Positions 35,457-44,343 of a stretch of DNA of 64,000 nucleotides are shown in pieces. The translations under genes and the position numbers were made by a program. The notes beneath the pieces were generated by a model. That model did no database searches, was not told where the DNA came from, and saw only the letters and a list, made by a program, of their open reading frames with translations. Source of the stretch: Rudanella sp031411995 (GTDB lineage Bacteria; Bacteroidota; Bacteroidia; Cytophagales; Spirosomataceae); the NCBI GenBank assembly GCA_031411995.1, contig JANOCD010000058.1, forward strand, positions 1 to 64,000, written 5' to 3'. The stretch's first letter is position 1; each line of letters begins with the position of its first letter.

Positions 35457-35578
35457 AAATGTAGCTTACAAGCCTGCTTTACTGGCTCTCAAAAATCAGC
35501 CCAAACCATAGAGAAAGTTAGCTTTTTTTCAGCACTATTTCCAACGGGCTTCCTCAGTCTGTTATAACTCACGGTTTG

Positions 35579-35586
35579 CAAAAATA
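35579..35586 (-). promoter_or_regulatory. Promoter -7 box (TATTTTTG)
   Basis: Minus-strand TATTTTTG followed by C matches TAnnTTTG, about 120 bp upstream of the first esterase-like gene and downstream of the terminator of the second. The -33 element is not obvious. Confidence 0.35.
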
Positions 35587-35630
35587 GTATATCTCAATAA
35601 AATACAATTAATCATTTGTTAATAAGAAAC

Positions 35631-35658
35631 AAAAACCCCGACGAGGTGTCGGGGTTTT
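35631..35658 (-). terminator. Rho-independent terminator between the two esterase-like genes
   Basis: The stem AAAACCCCGAC/GTCGGGGTTTT encloses a 5-nt loop, and on the minus strand a U-run (TTTTTGTTT) follows. It ends the transcript of the 35719-38487 gene, so the paralogues are probably transcribed separately. Confidence 0.85.
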
Positions 35659-35718
35659 CAGTATTCGTTCATACTTTTTTCAGGGCACGAATGGTCTGCT
35701 TCAACAGGATCTATCCAA

Positions 35719-38487
35719 TTAAAAACCTACTATAATCCGCTTTGAACCAGTGAAACCCGCCGACCGAACCTGCAAAATATACTGTCCTGGCGGAATGGTT
35801 GTTAGATTCAGTACCTGACGTTCACTAAATGATGGAACCGTGAAATTCAGAGCTTCCTGGCCTAGCAATGTATAGAGGGTAATAGTCGCATTCGGAATAT
35901 TTTCCAATGTTTCAACCGTTACCTGTTGGGTTGGGGTTGGGTTCGGATAAACACTTAACCCATCGAAACTTGGATCAACAGTATAGGCGAAATTGGGCGA
36001 AAACGTCGAGAGACAGGTTAGGTCGGGGCTATAAACAATGAAGGTACGGGCACGATAACTACCCGATTGTCCGGCCTTTATGGTGGCTGTTTGCAACGAT
36101 AGTGAATCCGCTCCGCGATACCACCGATACGAGGCACCACCATTTGAGGCACTCATGGCCTGCAGTGTAAATGTGCCTACCTGATTGATGGTTGGCGTGG
36201 CAGGCAAAGGCCGGGCTAGCACCGTGACCGCGTTACTTTGGGGCGAAATACACCCGTTGTTATCGCGGGTTCGGGCCGAATATGTCCCTGATGTTCTGGC
36301 CGAAAGCGTTTGCGTTGAATCGCCCGACGACCACAAGGTACGAAACGCGCTGGTGGCTGTTAGGGTAACCTGATCGCCTTCGCAGAATGTTGTCCGACCC
36401 GAGGCCGTTATGTTCGGTGCATTAGGCAGCGGGTTCACCCGCACGTCAACCCGCGACGATTCGGGTGAGGTGCAATTGAACTGGTTCCGCACCCGCAGCG
36501 AATAGCCACCTGCCTGATTAGTGGTGATGGTCCGGCTGGTGGCACCCGTGCTCCACTGATAAGATGCATTGTCGGGTGCCGACAAGGTCACATTCCGGTC
36601 GGCGCAAAATATAGTTGGGCCGTTGGCCGTGATGGTTGGGGTGGCCGGGTTTGGATTCGCTACCACATTCACCACATTCGATTGGGGCGATGTGCAGCCG
36701 TTCTGATCCGTCACTGTAAGTTGGAACGCCCCCGTCTGACGAACGTCTATGGTCTGACTATTCTGACCACTGCTCCAGTTGTAGCGAACATTGTCTACAT
36801 TGGCCCGAAGCGTGGTGTTATCGCCATCGCAAAACGTGGTTGGTTTCTCACTCGCCACCACTGGTGCAGCCGGCGTTTTATTGACCTGAACACTAACCGC
36901 CTGCGAGTTAAAATCGCACCCGCTCACATCGCGGTATCTGGCTAAAAAATTGCCGGACGAATTAGCCACCAATGTTTTGTTGTTTCCGACAATGGCATTC
37001 GTTTGTTGATTCACAAACGAGATATTGTTGTCGGCATTGGCCGTCAGATTCACTGAACCACCCTCGCAAAAGGTTGTTGGGCCAGTAACCGCTATCGACG
37101 GTGCATCAGACACGCGCACGGCTCCCGTGTAGCTCACGTTGCCAAATCCATCGCGGACTTTAGCTCGATAGCGGGTTGGGCCACTGCCTTTGGTAATGCT
37201 TGGACCGCCCTCGGTGCTAGTGGCTTGTCCCTGATCGTTGATGGCTTCCCAAACAACGCTCGAAAACTGACCGTTAGGCGTGTACGTCACCTGATTACTC
37301 CCCGGACAACCCGTTGCAATGGTTGCCAAAGGAGCCGGGGCAATAGGTTGTGCGTTGCTGAAAAAGTTGTCATTCAGGACGCTATTCCATTGATTAGCTA
37401 CTTTGGCTAAACCAGCATCCGAAAAGTGCGTGTTGTCTATTCGATCAGCCGTAGTGACAAAATCATCAGTGGTTGGTCCAGGAAAAATACCCCCTGCCTG
37501 ATTAACAACGGCATTTTGTCCAGCGATTATTTTAGGGTTAATGGCCCTTCCAAACAAAGCCAGATCACTATCGAACGAAGCCCTTGACACTACATAAGGA
37601 ATATTTTTCCCTGTTTCCTGCCTAATTCTGTTTATTATCCAAAGCAAATCATTGGCATATTGATCAGTCGGTGTATTGGTAAAATTATCGGCTTCACCCT
37701 GATGCCAGAGGATAGCCCGAACACCATATACATTGGCATAGAACTGAGTGGCCTGCCTGAAATTCCCCCAAGGCATACCGGGCGGCAATGGTACTTGTGT
37801 GTAAACATTAGCCGTTGTACCAGTTTCGGCACTTTGCCGCCAATTTTGAACAGTGGTTGCGCCCCAGCCTACATTAAAGTACATAATAGGAACACCAAGC
37901 CGTTGAACCAGCAGGTCACCCAATCTCCCCCAATAATACGGGCCATTTCCACGGGGTGCCACTACAATGTTGTTATCTACCTTACGAAACGTGGGATAGG
38001 CCGGGTCGGCCAATGATTCGTTCTGAGTACTAACAATGGCCGCATTCACCCGGTCGTCGTTAGCGGGCAAACCATCGGAGCGTGCTCCCTGTGCGTTCGA
38101 TTGCCCGGCAATGATGAATACTTCCCCCACACCAACAGGTTCCACAACGGCATACCCAACCGTTTGGTCGTTCAGGACTCCGCGAACCTCCAGACGATAC
38201 CAGCCACCGGCAACCCCCGTGAGTTCGCCAGTGAAACTACCACCCGTTGGGTTGCTTTGAATGGTGCGATAATCAAACCCTGCTCCACCGTTGAGGGCTG
38301 TGAGCCGGGCTTCGATTCGGTTGACAGCCGTGGTGTATAGACCAGCAATCCGCACCGTGCCCTGATTGGCATTGTTACGCTGGAAAACGGCCCTTGAGGT
38401 GGGAAATGTAACCTGAAGTTGGGCACTGACGGCACAAGAAAAAAGAAGCAGCCCGGTTAGAGCTGCCCAGAACGTATAATTTTTCAT
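35719..38487 (-). CDS. Sialate O-acetylesterase-like secreted protein with Ig repeats and T9SS domain (paralogue 2)
   Basis: A 922-residue secreted protein. Met at 38487 is preferred because a signal peptide (TGLLLFSCAVSAQ) begins there; the longer frame to 38580 adds an unrelated leader. The SGNH/sialate-O-acetylesterase domain (~110-370) has FIIAGQSNAQGA, a WHQGEADN block and NTHFSDAGLAKV. Then follow four to five Ig-like repeats of ~80 residues, each with a TTFCEGD-like start, a WSSGxxSQT-like centre and an NGCxSPQSN-like end. A type A T9SS domain closes it (SVYPNPTPTQQVTVE...PPGQYILQVRSAG). It is a tandem paralogue of the preceding entry with more repeats. A role in trimming acetyl esters on glycans is inferred from the family only. 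Confidence 0.9.
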   Translation of the reverse strand: MKNYTFWAALTGLLLFSCAVSAQLQVTFPTSRAVFQRNNANQGTVRIAGLYTTAVNRIEARLTALNGGAGFDYRTIQSNPTGGSFTGELTGVAGGWYRLEVRGVLNDQTVGYAVVEPVGVGEVFIIAGQSNAQGARSDGLPANDDRVNAAIVSTQNESLADPAYPTFRKVDNNIVVAPRGNGPYYWGRLGDLLVQRLGVPIMYFNVGWGATTVQNWRQSAETGTTANVYTQVPLPPGMPWGNFRQATQFYANVYGVRAILWHQGEADNFTNTPTDQYANDLLWIINRIRQETGKNIPYVVSRASFDSDLALFGRAINPKIIAGQNAVVNQAGGIFPGPTTDDFVTTADRIDNTHFSDAGLAKVANQWNSVLNDNFFSNAQPIAPAPLATIATGCPGSNQVTYTPNGQFSSVVWEAINDQGQATSTEGGPSITKGSGPTRYRAKVRDGFGNVSYTGAVRVSDAPSIAVTGPTTFCEGGSVNLTANADNNISFVNQQTNAIVGNNKTLVANSSGNFLARYRDVSGCDFNSQAVSVQVNKTPAAPVVASEKPTTFCDGDNTTLRANVDNVRYNWSSGQNSQTIDVRQTGAFQLTVTDQNGCTSPQSNVVNVVANPNPATPTITANGPTIFCADRNVTLSAPDNASYQWSTGATSRTITTNQAGGYSLRVRNQFNCTSPESSRVDVRVNPLPNAPNITASGRTTFCEGDQVTLTATSAFRTLWSSGDSTQTLSARTSGTYSARTRDNNGCISPQSNAVTVLARPLPATPTINQVGTFTLQAMSASNGGASYRWYRGADSLSLQTATIKAGQSGSYRARTFIVYSPDLTCLSTFSPNFAYTVDPSFDGLSVYPNPTPTQQVTVETLENIPNATITLYTLLGQEALNFTVPSFSERQVLNLTTIPPGQYILQVRSAGFTGSKRIIVGF

Positions 38488-38531
38488 CACGGGCAAAGTA
38501 AATGCTTCTTCATCAAAGAGGTATGATAAAC

Positions 38532-39551
38532 TTATTCTCCGGCTTGAACAGTCACCTGAGCATCCGCTAAGGTCTGCCAAATAGCGTCTTTTAACTCGGT
38601 AAGCCCCTGTTGATTGATCGCTGATATGAAGACTGTTTTAACCCGTTCCGGTAACGATTTTTTTATCGTAGCTAATTCTTCGTCTGTGATCAGGTCTGTT
38701 TTTGTAATCGCCAACAGCCGTTCTTTGTCCGATAATTCGGGGTTATATTGATGCAGTTCGTTAACCAGCGTATTATATTCAGCCCGGATATCCTCAGCCG
38801 TCACCGGCACCATAAACAGCAACACTGAGTTACGCTCAATATGCCGCAAAAAGCGCAAGCCCAGGCCTTTACCCTGCGAAGCCCCTTCGATAATACCCGG
38901 AATGTCGGCCATCACAAACGATTTATAATCGCGATAGGCCACTACGCCAAGGTTAGGAACGAGCGTTGTGAACGGATAATCAGCAATTTCGGGTCGAGCC
39001 GCTGACAAAACGGATAAAAGCGTCGATTTGCCCGCATTAGGGAAGCCAACCAAACCTACATCAGCCAGCAATTTCAGTTCCAGAATAATCCACTCCTCCC
39101 GCTCTGGTTCGCCCGTCTGGGCATAGTAAGGCGTTTGTTTAGTTGCCGACTTAAAATGGTCGTTTCCTAAACCGCCCCGGCCTCCCGGCAACAGAATTAT
39201 CTCCTGTCCCTCGGTGGTAATTTCGGCCATTTGTTCGCCTGTTTCAGCATGGCGGGCAATAGTACCAAGGGGGACATCCAGAATCACGTCTTCGCCCTCG
39301 TGGCCCGTCCGGCGACCACCTTCACCCGCTTTTCCCGGCTCAGCTTTAATGTGTTTCCGGTACTTGAGGTGAAGTAACGTCCAGTGTTGCGAATTACCCC
39401 GCAGGATAATATGCCCCCCACGGCCCCCGTCGCCCCCATCCGGGCCACCTTTGGGCACGTGTTTCTCGCGCCGAAAATGGACTGAACCAGCCCCTCCTGC
39501 TCCGGAACGACAATTTATTTTAACGTAATCAATGAAATTCGATGATGCCAT
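38532..39551 (-). CDS. obgE: Obg family GTPase
   Basis: A 339-residue ribosome-associated GTPase involved in 50S subunit maturation and stress control. The glycine-rich Obg fold occupies ~1-158 (CRSGAGGAGSVHFRREK, GGPDGGDGGRGG). The G domain follows with G1 GFPNAGKST, switch I FTTLVPNLG, G3 DIPGIIEGASQGKGLG and G4-like TKTD. The C-terminal OCT domain of some orthologues is absent, as in most Bacteroidota. Met at 39551 (MASSNFIDYVKI) is taken in preference to the longer frame. The gene is downstream of adk by 63 bp on the same strand, a frequent pairing in this phylum. Confidence 0.96.
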   Translation of the reverse strand: MASSNFIDYVKINCRSGAGGAGSVHFRREKHVPKGGPDGGDGGRGGHIILRGNSQHWTLLHLKYRKHIKAEPGKAGEGGRRTGHEGEDVILDVPLGTIARHAETGEQMAEITTEGQEIILLPGGRGGLGNDHFKSATKQTPYYAQTGEPEREEWIILELKLLADVGLVGFPNAGKSTLLSVLSAARPEIADYPFTTLVPNLGVVAYRDYKSFVMADIPGIIEGASQGKGLGLRFLRHIERNSVLLFMVPVTAEDIRAEYNTLVNELHQYNPELSDKERLLAITKTDLITDEELATIKKSLPERVKTVFISAINQQGLTELKDAIWQTLADAQVTVQAGE

Positions 39552-39614
39552 ACTCTGTTTATCCCACCAGCTCAACGCTACCTCCCCTCAAATCTGGTTA
39601 GTGATCAAAGCGCG

Positions 39615-40196
39615 TCAGTACCCTCGGGCTTCCTTAATTTTGTGACAAATAGCCTCAAAAATGTTGTCAATATCGCCAACACCGTCAATAGCTGCGTATT
39701 TTTTCTGATTGCTATAATAACCGGCAACCGGAGTTGTTTTTTCGTTGTATTCCTTTACCCGCCGACGGATTAATTCCTCATTCTGATCATCGGGTCGGCC
39801 CGACGTTTGACCCCGGCTTAATAATCGGCGCGTCAGTTCTTCTTCTTCCACAACCAGCGCGACCATTGTAGTAATCTGCTCGTTATGAATTGCCAGTAAG
39901 TCGTCTAACGCCTGCGCTTGTGGAACCGTTCGCGGAAAACCATCAAAAATGAAGCCTGGTGCCATTTGGTTTTCATTCAACTTACTGTCGATCATACCAA
40001 TCACCACTTCGTCGGGAACCAGAATCCCCTGATCCATCAGGGCTTTTGCCCGTTGCCCCAGTTCGGTTCCAGCCGCAATCTGCGACCGTAACAGATCGCC
40101 TGTTGACAGATGTACCAAGTGATATTTAGCAATCAATTTCTCACTTTGTGTGCCTTTACCCGCACCCGGAGGGCCAAATAGTACAAGATTAAGCAT
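39615..40196 (-). CDS. adk: Adenylate kinase
   Basis: A 193-residue enzyme interconverting ATP + AMP with two ADP. The P-loop GPPGAGKGTQSEKL is at residues 7-20, the AMP-binding HLSTGDLLRSQI is near 35, and the GFPRT motif near 85. The lid is the short form (GQTSGRPDDQNEELIRRRV), without zinc-binding cysteines. Met at 40196 starts directly before the first beta strand; the longer frame to 40304 is excluded because it contains the promoter-like box. It probably forms an operon with obgE. Confidence 0.97.
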   Translation of the reverse strand: MLNLVLFGPPGAGKGTQSEKLIAKYHLVHLSTGDLLRSQIAAGTELGQRAKALMDQGILVPDEVVIGMIDSKLNENQMAPGFIFDGFPRTVPQAQALDDLLAIHNEQITTMVALVVEEEELTRRLLSRGQTSGRPDDQNEELIRRRVKEYNEKTTPVAGYYSNQKKYAAIDGVGDIDNIFEAICHKIKEARGY

Positions 40197-40240
40197 GAGG
40201 TTTAGTCGTGGGCTTTTGGAAATTTGGTTAATCGCGGGCG

Positions 40241-40248
40241 CAAAGGTA
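40241..40248 (-). promoter_or_regulatory. Promoter -7 box (TACCTTTG) upstream of adk
   Basis: Minus-strand TACCTTTG followed by CGCC matches TAnnTTTG, 44 bp before the adk start, and is identical to the box upstream of the DUF5606 gene. No good TTTG was found at -33. Confidence 0.45.
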
Positions 40249-40316
40249 CGATTACTGACCGAAGATTTTAGGTACTCATTTCTTCTACAGCCTGATTTTA
40301 TCATTCGGGACTACGC

Positions 40317-40349
40317 AAAAAGAGCGACCCGGATAGGGTCGCTCTTTTT
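40317..40349 (-). terminator. Rho-independent terminator after the TPR protein gene
   Basis: A perfect stem AAAAAGAGCGACCC/GGGTCGCTCTTTTT surrounds a 4-5-nt loop with a U-run on both strands. It lies 20 bp beyond the end of the TPR gene and before the adk promoter box. Confidence 0.9.
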
Positions 40350-40368
40350 GACTTACTTGTTCATAAAC

Positions 40369-42138
40369 TTATTCGGCTGACCCTTTCTTAACCGGCGTTT
40401 TTGGCGCGGGTTTGGCAGCTGGTTTAGTAGCCGGTTTAGCGGCTGGTGCGGGCTTTGGCTCTTCTAGGAAGGCTTTAGCCCGCGCATCATTCGGATCGAT
40501 AGCCAGCATTTTTGTCGCATAGTCCTTTGCTTTTGCATCGTCTTTGCGGGCCACGGCATCGGCCGCCAACAAGCTATACGACTGCATCAACAAACGATTA
40601 AACTGAGGTGCTTTCGAAGCATCTGCCGTAATATCCTGTGGAGCAAGCTCTGTGAACTTTTCCAGATATGGAACAAAAGCCCGGTTACTCAAAGCCTCAG
40701 CTGATGGATAGGCATAATAGTTCGAGGTGCCCCGATAGTAATAAGCAGGCGAATAAGCAGGCGTAATTTCAGCCAACTTGGCATAGGCAGAGTCAGCTCG
40801 CAGGAACCACTGCTTGCGCAGTTGTTTGGCACCAGCCGTATCTTCCTTCATAACATCACGACCAATCCGGAAACCATAGTTATAAGCGGCCAAACCCATA
40901 TTCAGGTAGTCATTATTCAGAGGTTTGCCTGTGCCAATAGCCTTTGTATAGTAATCGAACGCCCGATCATATCGCTTGCCATCATTGTATTTTTTGGCGA
41001 TTTCGCGATACAGGTTTTCCGTTGTGTCTTCGGGGGCTGCTTTCTCTAAATTAATGATAGACAGCGAGTCACCCTCAGGCGTTCCCAACTGACCTTGAGC
41101 ACGACCCAGATACTTGTAGTCGTCATAGATTACCTTTTGTGGGGCAGCGGCAATAAACTTGTTTAATGCCTGCACAGCCTGCTCGTTTTTGCCAAGAGCC
41201 GTGTAGGCCCAGCCATACATCCGATCCAGCACAGGGTCATTAACTTTACCCTGCAACTGATCCAGATAGCTGGTTGCTTTAATGTAATCGTTGGCCAAAA
41301 AGTAATACTTGGCTACAGTTGTCAGATAATCAGGATCAGTGGTACCACTCTTCAGTACGTACTTCTCCATATTACTGGCGGCACCCTTATAGGCTCGTGA
41401 ACCAGCCAAAGCGTCGGCCAAAGAGCGATAGGTCAAGGCAAACTCAGGATCGGCCTCAATGGCTTTATTAAAGAATGTCTGAGCAAGTGGATAGTTTTTA
41501 CCACGGAGGTAAAGCCGACCAATCTTGTAGTTTGCTTCGGCTAGATTCGGCGAGGCAGCCAGTGCATCTTCGTACCGAGAGACAGCCGTACCGCCATCAT
41601 TCTTGATAAAATAGGCATCGCCCATCGCCATTTTAAGGTCGGCACTGCCTCCTCCTTTCTTATCCAGCTTGGCTGCCATATCGAGCAGACGAAGGGCCTC
41701 AGCCGGGTCATTGTTTTTCTCGTTGAGCGTGTAGGCTTCACCCGCCCGGAACAATACATCCGCGTTTTTGCTTTTCGTAGCAGCAATAGCCGCATTGATT
41801 TGGGTTTTTGCGCCAGCCAGATCGCCTTTTGCCAGGGCAACTGCACCTAAACCAACATTGTTTAGCTGACCCTTTGGATCGGCAGCCGCTCCTTTTTCAA
41901 AAGCCGCTTTTGCTTTATCCAGTTGATTGGTGCGGAGATAATAATAGCCGAGGTAATACTGATTATCAGCCGTTGGCGAGCTGTTTGCCAACTGCGTGAA
42001 CGTTTGTTCAGCCTTAGCAAACCGCTCCGACTCCAGATCTTTCAAGCCCGTCTGAACGTCCTGCGCAAACACCGGAGCCGACATCATAGCACCCAGTGCA
42101 ATGAGTGTCGTTAGCGATTTCTTCTGAATCTTCATCAT
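40369..42138 (-). CDS. Exported tetratricopeptide-repeat protein
   Basis: A 589-residue protein with a signal peptide (LTTLIALGAMMSAPVFAQ, cleavage near residue 25) and a series of TPR-like helix pairs through most of its length (for example YYLGYYYLRTNQLDKAKAAF, ANYKIGRLYLRGKNYPLAQT, YDRAFDYYTKAI). The last ~30 residues are a repetitive Pro/Ala/Lys tail. TPR proteins are protein-binding scaffolds. It follows the PstS-like gene by 90 bp on the same strand. In Bacteroidota similar TPR genes often sit beside exbB/exbD/tonB, so it may belong to that machinery, but no direct function is known. Confidence 0.88.
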   Translation of the reverse strand: MMKIQKKSLTTLIALGAMMSAPVFAQDVQTGLKDLESERFAKAEQTFTQLANSSPTADNQYYLGYYYLRTNQLDKAKAAFEKGAAADPKGQLNNVGLGAVALAKGDLAGAKTQINAAIAATKSKNADVLFRAGEAYTLNEKNNDPAEALRLLDMAAKLDKKGGGSADLKMAMGDAYFIKNDGGTAVSRYEDALAASPNLAEANYKIGRLYLRGKNYPLAQTFFNKAIEADPEFALTYRSLADALAGSRAYKGAASNMEKYVLKSGTTDPDYLTTVAKYYFLANDYIKATSYLDQLQGKVNDPVLDRMYGWAYTALGKNEQAVQALNKFIAAAPQKVIYDDYKYLGRAQGQLGTPEGDSLSIINLEKAAPEDTTENLYREIAKKYNDGKRYDRAFDYYTKAIGTGKPLNNDYLNMGLAAYNYGFRIGRDVMKEDTAGAKQLRKQWFLRADSAYAKLAEITPAYSPAYYYRGTSNYYAYPSAEALSNRAFVPYLEKFTELAPQDITADASKAPQFNRLLMQSYSLLAADAVARKDDAKAKDYATKMLAIDPNDARAKAFLEEPKPAPAAKPATKPAAKPAPKTPVKKGSAE

Positions 42139-42190
42139 GTACTTCAGGTTGGTAAGAATTAGTTATTTACTGTCCAAATAAAACAAGCCG

Positions 42191-42219
42191 CAAAAGTAAA
42201 AAATTGCAGTTAAACCAAA
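42191..42219 (-). promoter_or_regulatory. Promoter for the TPR gene (TTTG-N17-TACTTTTG)
   Basis: Minus-strand TTTG (42216-42219) and TACTTTTG (42191-42198) are 17 bp apart, 2 bp shorter than the usual spacing, about 50 bp upstream of the start. Confidence 0.45.
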
Positions 42220-42227
42220 AAATTTAC

Positions 42228-43163
42228 TTACTTCTGAATATAAACCTCCCGATTATATGGCCGAGCGGGCCAAAGACCCAATTTTTCAATGATCAAACTT
42301 CCTGCATCACGAGCCAGATAATTGATCAATCCACCTCCTAATCCCGAATGAGCTTCCCGACTGATGATGTACAGGGGACGACGAAGTGGATAATCTTGTA
42401 AACCCAAACTACGTTGAAAAGGTTGGAAATAGTCTTTAATTGTAGTAGGGTTTACCTTATCAGAAACACCGAGCACCCGCAAGTCACGCGAGAGTTCGGT
42501 GGTCAGGGCGGCATCGCCATCGCTGATCCAGTTGACCCCAATGAAACCCAGTGCGCGTGGATTCTCGCGAACGTAGGTAATTACTTCCCGGTTAGACTTT
42601 GCTGTAGAAATTCGGATTCCGTCAATGGTCTTAATCTTGAACGTTCGCAATATAAGATCAATATTACTGCCATTGCCATTATCAAAAACCAGCGTAACCG
42701 GCCCGGTTTGATTGCCCCCTTTCAGTTGCTCCCAATTCTTCAGTTCACCCGTAAACAAGCCCCGTAATTCAGTCATTGTCATGAGGCTGTCTGTGTTGGC
42801 TTTACCCGTTATCAACGCCACACCGTCGGTTGCAATCAGTTCTGTATTGCCCACAATCTTGCGTTGATCAAGCACTGCCTGTTCTCCTTTACTGAGCGGT
42901 CGGGCACAAAAAACCAACCGGGCACTGTCGCGCAGCATCATGGCAATGGCTTCTTTTTCCGGTCGATAAACAACATTGAATTTAGCATCGGCATAGATAC
43001 CCGAGTAAGCTTCTGTTAGTTGTTGTACGACCGGCTGAAATGACTCATCAGATACGACCGTAATTGTCCCACGCGATGGCGTGTCTAATTCAGGTTGCTT
43101 TTCGGTGTTGCAACTTAAATTAACAAAGCCAATTGTGGCCATCCAAAGCAGTTTTCTTATCAT
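42228..43163 (-). CDS. PstS-like periplasmic phosphate-binding lipoprotein
   Basis: A 311-residue solute-binding protein with a lipoprotein signal (FVNLSC, Cys18). The PBP-like fold resembles the PstS phosphate family: ITVVSDESFQPVVQQLTEAY near 35, ATDGVALITGK near 115, LFTGELKNWEQLKGG near 145, and NGSNIDLILR. No PstC/A/B permease or ATPase genes are near; the gene instead stands at the end of an exbB-exbD-exbD-tonB run. In Bacteroidota this association is common. It may bind a phosphate-like ligand for the Ton system or serve another role, so transport of phosphate is not proven. Confidence 0.82.
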   Translation of the reverse strand: MIRKLLWMATIGFVNLSCNTEKQPELDTPSRGTITVVSDESFQPVVQQLTEAYSGIYADAKFNVVYRPEKEAIAMMLRDSARLVFCARPLSKGEQAVLDQRKIVGNTELIATDGVALITGKANTDSLMTMTELRGLFTGELKNWEQLKGGNQTGPVTLVFDNGNGSNIDLILRTFKIKTIDGIRISTAKSNREVITYVRENPRALGFIGVNWISDGDAALTTELSRDLRVLGVSDKVNPTTIKDYFQPFQRSLGLQDYPLRRPLYIISREAHSGLGGGLINYLARDAGSLIIEKLGLWPARPYNREVYIQK

Positions 43164-43176
43164 CAGGTAGTAGATG

Positions 43177-43210
43177 CAAAGCAGGATTATATTCCATAAT
43201 CACTGCTTTG
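43177..43210. repeat. Strong hairpin upstream of the PstS-like gene
   Basis: CAAAGCAG (43177-43184) pairs with CTGCTTTG (43203-43210) and inside it GATTAT pairs with ATAATC around ATTCC, with one bulge. It lies within the 112-bp gap between the small membrane protein and the PstS-like gene. A U-rich tail follows only on the plus strand, so in the direction of transcription it is more likely an mRNA structure than a terminator. Confidence 0.5.
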
Positions 43211-43275
43211 TTGATTTTTAGATAATATTCCTTTGATTTGGTTTAATCATCGACGTGGTACTGACAAAACACCCA

Positions 43276-43509
43276 TCAATCGTCGTCATATTGACTGTCT
43301 TTATACAGGTAATAGGCTCGGTAAGCCCGGGTGCCACCATACCAAATTAGCAGGGCAGCCAAACCATAGCGCAGAAAACCGGGGGGCGGGAATATGACAA
43401 AAGACTGAGAGGAGGCTATCAGTGCGATGCCTCCTCCCAGATATGCCACCGAAGCGAGTACCGCTAAAACCAGCGTCAATCGTTCCGATACTCTATTTCG
43501 CTGCCGCAT
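43276..43509 (-). CDS. Small membrane protein in the ExbBD-TonB cluster
   Basis: A 77-residue protein with two hydrophobic segments (about 10-33, TLVLAVLASVAYLGGGIALI, and 44-62, RYGLAALLIWYGG), a basic N-terminus and an acidic tail ending YDDD. No family is recognised. Its ATG overlaps the end of the tonB stop by one base, so it is translated with the cluster. Similar small two-helix proteins sit after tonB in some other Bacteroidota, and may be accessory to the motor complex; this is inference. Confidence 0.7.
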   Translation of the reverse strand: MRQRNRVSERLTLVLAVLASVAYLGGGIALIASSQSFVIFPPPGFLRYGLAALLIWYGGTRAYRAYYLYKDSQYDDD

Positions 43510-44336
43510 TACTCCAACGTGAAGTTGATAGGCAAGTTATACTTCACACGAACCGGGCGGCCCGACTGTTTACCGGGTCTCCACTTTGGCATTGATTTCA
43601 CCACACGAACGGCTTCTTCGTCAGTACCGAACCCAAGACCTTTGAGTACGGTAACGTCCTGAATACTACCATCGGTGTTCACCACGAAGCTCACAAATAC
43701 CCGACCCGATACGTTGGCCCGCTGGGCGGCCGCCGGATAGCGAATATTTTTGCCAAGGTATTGGCCTAAAGCAGCCATACCACCCGTGAACTCAGGCTGT
43801 TGTTCTACCACCGTAAACACCTCGTCCTCTTTAGGTGGTGCCTCAACAGCAACTTCCACTTTCGTAGGGCCTGATGTTTCTTCGGGTGCCACAATAACCT
43901 CTTCGGCATTGGGGTCTCCTTCCTGAGTTTTCTCAGCAGCCACGGCTTCTTTCAGTTCTTCCACGGCTGGTGGTGGAACTTCTTCGGGAACCTCTTCATC
44001 CGGTTTTACTTCGGGCGGGAGGAACTTCACCGTGTTCACCTTCGGCAATTCAACCGGTGGTGGGGGTGGTGGCGGTGGCTCATTGGGATCAATTGGCGGG
44101 GGCGGTAGTTTCATCAAGTCGACTTCCACCATTGCCTGCTCGTCGGAGTTATCCGGCGTGATGGCACTAATAATGGTTGGTGCAAGTACCGCCAAAATGA
44201 ACACCGCAGCACCAATCAATAGGGCACGGGTTACTGTGCTCGGATACCCTTTCCGTAGCGAGTAAGCACCATACGCTTTGTTTCGGTTCGCAAACACTAT
44301 ATCATCCAGTGTTGCTTTCGCTGTCGTTTCTGCCAT
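43509..44336 (-). CDS. TonB energy transducer
   Basis: A 275-residue TonB. A cytoplasmic N-terminus (FANRNKAYGAYSLRKGYPS) precedes one membrane helix (~34-55, RALLIGAAVFILAVLAPTII), a long periplasmic linker rich in Pro, Glu and Val (~70-165), and a TonB C-terminal domain (~172-275: PEFTGGMAALG, RYPAAAQRANVSGRVFV, GTDEEAVRVVKSMPKWRPG). It couples the proton-motive force, via ExbB/ExbD, to outer-membrane receptors such as the SusC here. It is the fourth gene of the exbB-exbD-exbD-tonB run, 7 bp from exbD. Confidence 0.95.
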   Translation of the reverse strand: MAETTAKATLDDIVFANRNKAYGAYSLRKGYPSTVTRALLIGAAVFILAVLAPTIISAITPDNSDEQAMVEVDLMKLPPPPIDPNEPPPPPPPPVELPKVNTVKFLPPEVKPDEEVPEEVPPPAVEELKEAVAAEKTQEGDPNAEEVIVAPEETSGPTKVEVAVEAPPKEDEVFTVVEQQPEFTGGMAALGQYLGKNIRYPAAAQRANVSGRVFVSFVVNTDGSIQDVTVLKGLGFGTDEEAVRVVKSMPKWRPGKQSGRPVRVKYNLPINFTLE

Positions 44337-44343
44337 GGTGTTG

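Noticed and set aside
44032..44265. Glycine-rich plus-strand frame
   Set aside because: It is the complement of the proline-rich linker of TonB, a usual artefact of Pro codons.
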